Source: Pseudomonas graminis
GTDB taxonomy: Bacteria > Pseudomonadota > Gammaproteobacteria > Pseudomonadales > Pseudomonadaceae
NCBI RefSeq assembly: GCF_002093745.1
Contig: NZ_MTSB01000035.1
Location: 1 to 15,467 of the forward strand
Direction of reading: 5' to 3'
DNA length: 15,467 nt
Numbering within the stretch: the stretch's first letter is position 1; each line of letters begins with the position of its first letter. The position numbers were made by a program, and so were the translations under genes. Shown one piece after another: positions 13,601 to 15,467 of the stretch. A model generated the notes under the pieces. That model searched no databases, was not told where the DNA came from, and was given only the letters and a program-made list of their open reading frames with translations.

Positions 13601-15467
13601 GGCAAACTCGACCGCCGCGCCTTGCCGGAGCCGGGCGCCGACGCGTTCGCCAGCCGTGAATACGCCGCACCGCAAGGGCCGGTCGAGCAGACGCTGGCCA
13701 CGCTGTGGGAACAGCTTCTCAAAGTGGAGCGCGTGGGCCGTTTCGATCACTTCTTTGAACTGGGCGGGCATTCACTGCTGGCCGTGAGCCTGATCGAGCG
13801 CATGCGTCAGGCCGGATTGCGCGCCGATGTGCGTGTGCTGTTCAGCCAGCCGACCCTGGCGGCACTGGCGGCGGCCGTGGGCGCGGGGAGCGATATCAGC
13901 GTCCCGGCCAATGCGATTACTGCCGATAGCCGACAAATCACCCCGACCATGCTGCCGCTGGCGGATCTGGACCAGACCTCCATCGACCAGATCGTGGCCC
14001 GGGTTCCCGGTGGCATCGCCAACATCCAGGACATCTATGCCCTGGCGCCGTTGCAGGAAGGCATTCTTTATCACCACCTGAGCGCCGAGCAAGGCGACCC
14101 CTACGTGCTGCAATCGGTGTTCTCGATGGCCGACCGGGGACGTCTGGATGCCTTCATTCAGGCGTTTCAGTCAGTCATCGACCGTCACGACATTCTGCGC
14201 ACCGCCGTATTCTGGGAAGGTCTCGACAGCCCGGTTCAGGTGGTCTGCCGCGAGGCACGGTTGAGTGTCGAGGAGGTGACCCTCGACCCGGATTCGGGCG
14301 ACGTGGCGGCGCAACTGCAAGAGCAGTTCAACCCCCGGCATTTCCGCTTCGAGGTGACCCAGGCCCCGTTGTTGCGCTTGAAGTTTGCCGAAGACTCGGC
14401 CAACCACCGCTGTGTCGCGCTGTTGCTGTTCCATCACATGGCGCTGGACCACACCGCACTGGAAGTGGTGCAACACGAAATGCAGGCCTGGCTGCTGGGC
14501 GAGCAACAAGGCCTTGGCGAGGCCGTCGCTTACCGCAACTACGTGGCGCAAGCCCGCCTGGGCGTGAGCCGTGAGGCCCATGAAACGTTCTTTCGCGACA
14601 TGCTCGGTGATGTGGAAGAACCGACCTTGCCGTTCGGACTGCAGAACGTACAGGGCGACGGTGCCGGTGTGGACGAGGCAACGCAATTGCTCGACGCCGA
14701 TCTCGACCAGCGTCTGCGGGCGCAGGCCCGGCAGCTCGGTGTCAGTCTGGCCAGCCTGGTCCATCTGGCCTGGGGGATGGTCCTGGGGCGCATTTCAGGC
14801 AAACAGGACGTGGTGTTCGGCACGGTCCTGATGGGCCGCATGCAGGGTGGCGAAGGCGCTGATCGCGCCATAGGCCTGTTCATCAACACATTGCCGCTGC
14901 GCCTGGCCGTGGCCGAGAAAAGCGTGCGCGCCGGTGTCAAGGCAGCTCACGCGCAATTGACCGAACTGCTGGGTCACGAGCATGCGTCCCTGGCGCTGGC
15001 ACAGCGTTGCAGCGGTGTTCCTGCCTCGATGCCGCTGTTCAGCGCGTTGCTCAACTACCGACACAGCGCGACAGCGACGGCCACGTCCGACGCACTGCGC
15101 GCCTGGGACGGTATCGAAAGCCTGTCCGGTGAAGAACGCACCAACTACCCACTCACATTGAACGTCGATGACCTGGGCGAGGGCCTGCTGCTGACGACGC
15201 TGGTGCAACAGGGCGTTGACGGGCAGCGGGTGTGCGGCTACATGCAGACGGCCCTGCAACAACTGGCCGAAGCACTGGAATTGACACCGCAAGCGAAGCT
15301 GCATTGCTTGCAGGTCTTGCCGGAGCTGGAACGCAATCAGCTGCTGCACGGTTTCAACGACACCGCTGCCGTGTACCCACTGGAACAGACCGTTCACGGC
15401 CTGTTCGAGTCTCAGGTCGAGCGCACGCCTGAAGCCTTGGCGTTGATCCACGGCACTGAACGCCTGA
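10508..15467 (+). CDS. Multimodular NRPS, 5' part: docking domain, C/E-A-T, C/E, start of A
   Basis: The gene starts at ATG 10508 and is still open at the right edge (1653 codons visible). Domain order by residue: TubC-like docking domain (1-59), C/E (HHISAPQGD at 111, HHMALDH at 231), A (A3 at about 691, FDAS at 739, NGYGPTE at 832, NGKLDRR at 1031), T (Ser1089), C/E (HHLSAEQGD at 1189, HHMALDH at 1309), then the first residues of another A domain (VYPLEQTVHGLFE). Having no starter C domain and opening with a docking domain and an elongating C/E, it is an internal or terminal subunit that takes the chain from another synthetase, most simply the one ending at 10262. Its first C/E should epimerize that donor's last residue (Ala-like). 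Same strand and similar base composition suggest one biosynthetic operon, although the 245-bp gap could house extra regulation. Confidence 0.96.
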   Translation, partial: MLFNELMAIISGHPIRLQHDNGDLVILGDDDSLDDALMDGLRQHKRELIDLVKKNGGDWLSPAFRITPGMLPLAQLSQEAIDRIVEGIPGGAANVQDIYPLAPLQEGILYHHISAPQGDPYVLHTLFGAESRERLEQFAQALQGVINRHDILRTAMVWEGLDDPMQVVLQEARLDVEEVSLDPAAGDVTHQLQERFDTRHYRMDVRQAPLMRLVWSADPANARWVAILLFHHMALDHAALELVQHEAQAFLLGAEDTLADAVPYRNYVAQARLGADRDAQETFFRDMLGDVEEPTLPFGFSDALGADAHIEEVRLPVEDSLARRLRAQARRLGVSTASLAHLAWAHVLGRISGREDVVFGTVLMGRMQGGEGAERALGMFINTLPLRVELGAQGVAASIKATHLRLTALLGHEHASLALAQRCSGVAAPTPLFGSLFNYRHGSAAQAVTAQASAAWQGLQVLGGEERSNYPLTVSVDDLGEQLSLSVMALAQIGAQRVGEYLLAAFEQLAQALEQDPQRTLNTLDILPPQERWQLLVDFNDTARVYPCDSSVSALFEDHVSRDPDAPAAVQGDRQLTYRELNAQANALADHLQAQGVKPGDHVAIELERSFELLISQLAILKCGAAYVPLDVNAPAERLQFILEDSQATRLLSLSSRPTLTGIPRVTLDTLTLDSAGAANPPRTSTGEASAYVMYTSGSTGTPKGVAVPHRAISRLVINNGYADFNAADRVAFASNPAFDASTLEVWAPLLNGGCVVLVEQDILLSRERFAGLLLEQSVSVLWMTAGLFHQYAAGLSEAFSQLRYLIVGGDVLDPAVIAKVLAQGAPQHLLNGYGPTEATTFSTTWEIDRVEGPSIPIGRPIGNSRIYVLDAHRRPAPLGVAGELYIGGHGVAKGYLNRPELTRETFISDPFDERVGAMLYRTGDLGCWQADGSIQYLGRNDDQVKIRGFRIEPGEIAARLSACEGVAEAAVIARADQDLRGQKRLLAYVTAEPGVELSAQALRDELLDSLAEYMVPSAFVVLDTLPLTANGKLDRRALPEPGADAFASREYAAPQGPVEQTLATLWEQLLKVERVGRFDHFFELGGHSLLAVSLIERMRQAGLRADVRVLFSQPTLAALAAAVGAGSDISVPANAITADSRQITPTMLPLADLDQTSIDQIVARVPGGIANIQDIYALAPLQEGILYHHLSAEQGDPYVLQSVFSMADRGRLDAFIQAFQSVIDRHDILRTAVFWEGLDSPVQVVCREARLSVEEVTLDPDSGDVAAQLQEQFNPRHFRFEVTQAPLLRLKFAEDSANHRCVALLLFHHMALDHTALEVVQHEMQAWLLGEQQGLGEAVAYRNYVAQARLGVSREAHETFFRDMLGDVEEPTLPFGLQNVQGDGAGVDEATQLLDADLDQRLRAQARQLGVSLASLVHLAWGMVLGRISGKQDVVFGTVLMGRMQGGEGADRAIGLFINTLPLRLAVAEKSVRAGVKAAHAQLTELLGHEHASLALAQRCSGVPASMPLFSALLNYRHSATATATSDALRAWDGIESLSGEERTNYPLTLNVDDLGEGLLLTTLVQQGVDGQRVCGYMQTALQQLAEALELTPQAKLHCLQVLPELERNQLLHGFNDTAAVYPLEQTVHGLFESQVERTPEALALIHGTERL
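10694..13880 (+). other. Second protein, module 1: dual C/E - A (Val-like) - T
   Basis: The C/E domain (about 10694-12110) carries HHISAPQGD (10838-10864) and HHMALDH (11198-11218). The A domain (about 12120-13640) has A3 (YTSGSTGTPKG, 12590-12622), A4 FDAS (12722-12733), A5 NGYGPTE (13001-13021) and A10 (NGKLDRR from 13598). Specificity residues read D-A-L-W-I-G-G-T-F-K, one step from the GrsB valine code DAFWIGGTFK, so valine is a fairly firm prediction. The A2 region (KCGAAYVPLDVNAP) shares the unusual NAP ending with module 2 of the first gene. The T domain begins near 13661 and has its serine at 13772-13774. A C/E domain follows, so D-Val is expected unless that domain is epimerization-inactive. 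Confidence 0.9.
12665..12687 (+). repeat. Direct repeat copy 2 inside a Val-type A domain
   Basis: Identical over 23 nt to 2622-2644, in the same domain position of a different module. Divergence on either side includes the specificity residues, so the copies have since been diversified. Confidence 0.8.
13898..15467 (+). other. Second protein, module 2 (partial): dual C/E and start of A
   Basis: The C/E domain (about 13898-15340) has NIQDIYALAPLQEG, HHLSAEQGD (14072-14098) and HHMALDH (14432-14452). It is followed by the linker and the first part of an A domain (VYPLEQTVHGLFESQVERTP, from about 15369), cut at the window edge. The substrate cannot be predicted because the binding pocket lies beyond the edge. 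Confidence 0.9.

Noticed and set aside
3..15467. Mobile elements, CRISPR arrays, tRNA or rRNA genes, or a new non-NRPS system
   Set aside because: Apart from the 245-bp gap, the window is filled by two intact NRPS reading frames. The repeats seen are homologous domain motifs, not insertion sequence ends or spaced arrays.

Overview
The window is the interior of a large modular non-ribosomal peptide synthetase (NRPS) locus on the + strand. It holds two consecutive giant genes, both cut by the window edges, and nothing else that looks like a gene. The DNA is GC-rich with strong G/C use at third codon positions. Most condensation domains are of the dual condensation/epimerization (C/E) type, with an N-terminal HH(I/L/V)xxxxGD motif. 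T domains with the GGHSL core precede these C/E domains. This combination is the hallmark of Pseudomonas lipopeptide synthetases (syringopeptin, fuscopeptin, corpeptin, tolaasin, arthrofactin types), so the source is most likely a plant- or soil-associated Pseudomonas of the syringae or fluorescens groups. The species cannot be fixed from the sequence.

Layout. Positions 3-10262 are the 3' part of the first NRPS gene: the tail of an A domain, a T domain, then three full modules (C/E-A-T, C/E-A-T, LCL-A-T). It ends in a short basic tail with no thioesterase. Positions 10263-10507 are a 245-bp non-coding gap with a strong 12-bp hairpin and a second weaker inverted repeat. From 10508 to the right edge is the 5' part of a second NRPS gene: an N-terminal TubC-like docking domain of about 59 residues, one full C/E-A-T module, a second C/E domain and the first residues of the next A domain.

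Working model. Protein 1 hands its peptidyl chain to protein 2, probably through protein 1's basic C-terminal tail and protein 2's acidic docking domain. Hand-read A-domain specificity residues suggest the order X, Val/Ile-like, Gly, Ala (end of protein 1), then Val (start of protein 2). C/E domains follow X, the Val/Ile-like residue, Ala and Val, predicting that these become D; an LCL domain follows Gly, which is achiral. The order Val-Gly-Ala-Val resembles an internal stretch of fuscopeptin as I remember it, so a fuscopeptin- or syringopeptin-like long lipopeptide is my best guess. This rests on codes read by eye. Lipoinitiation and release (TE) domains, regulators and exporters lie outside the window.
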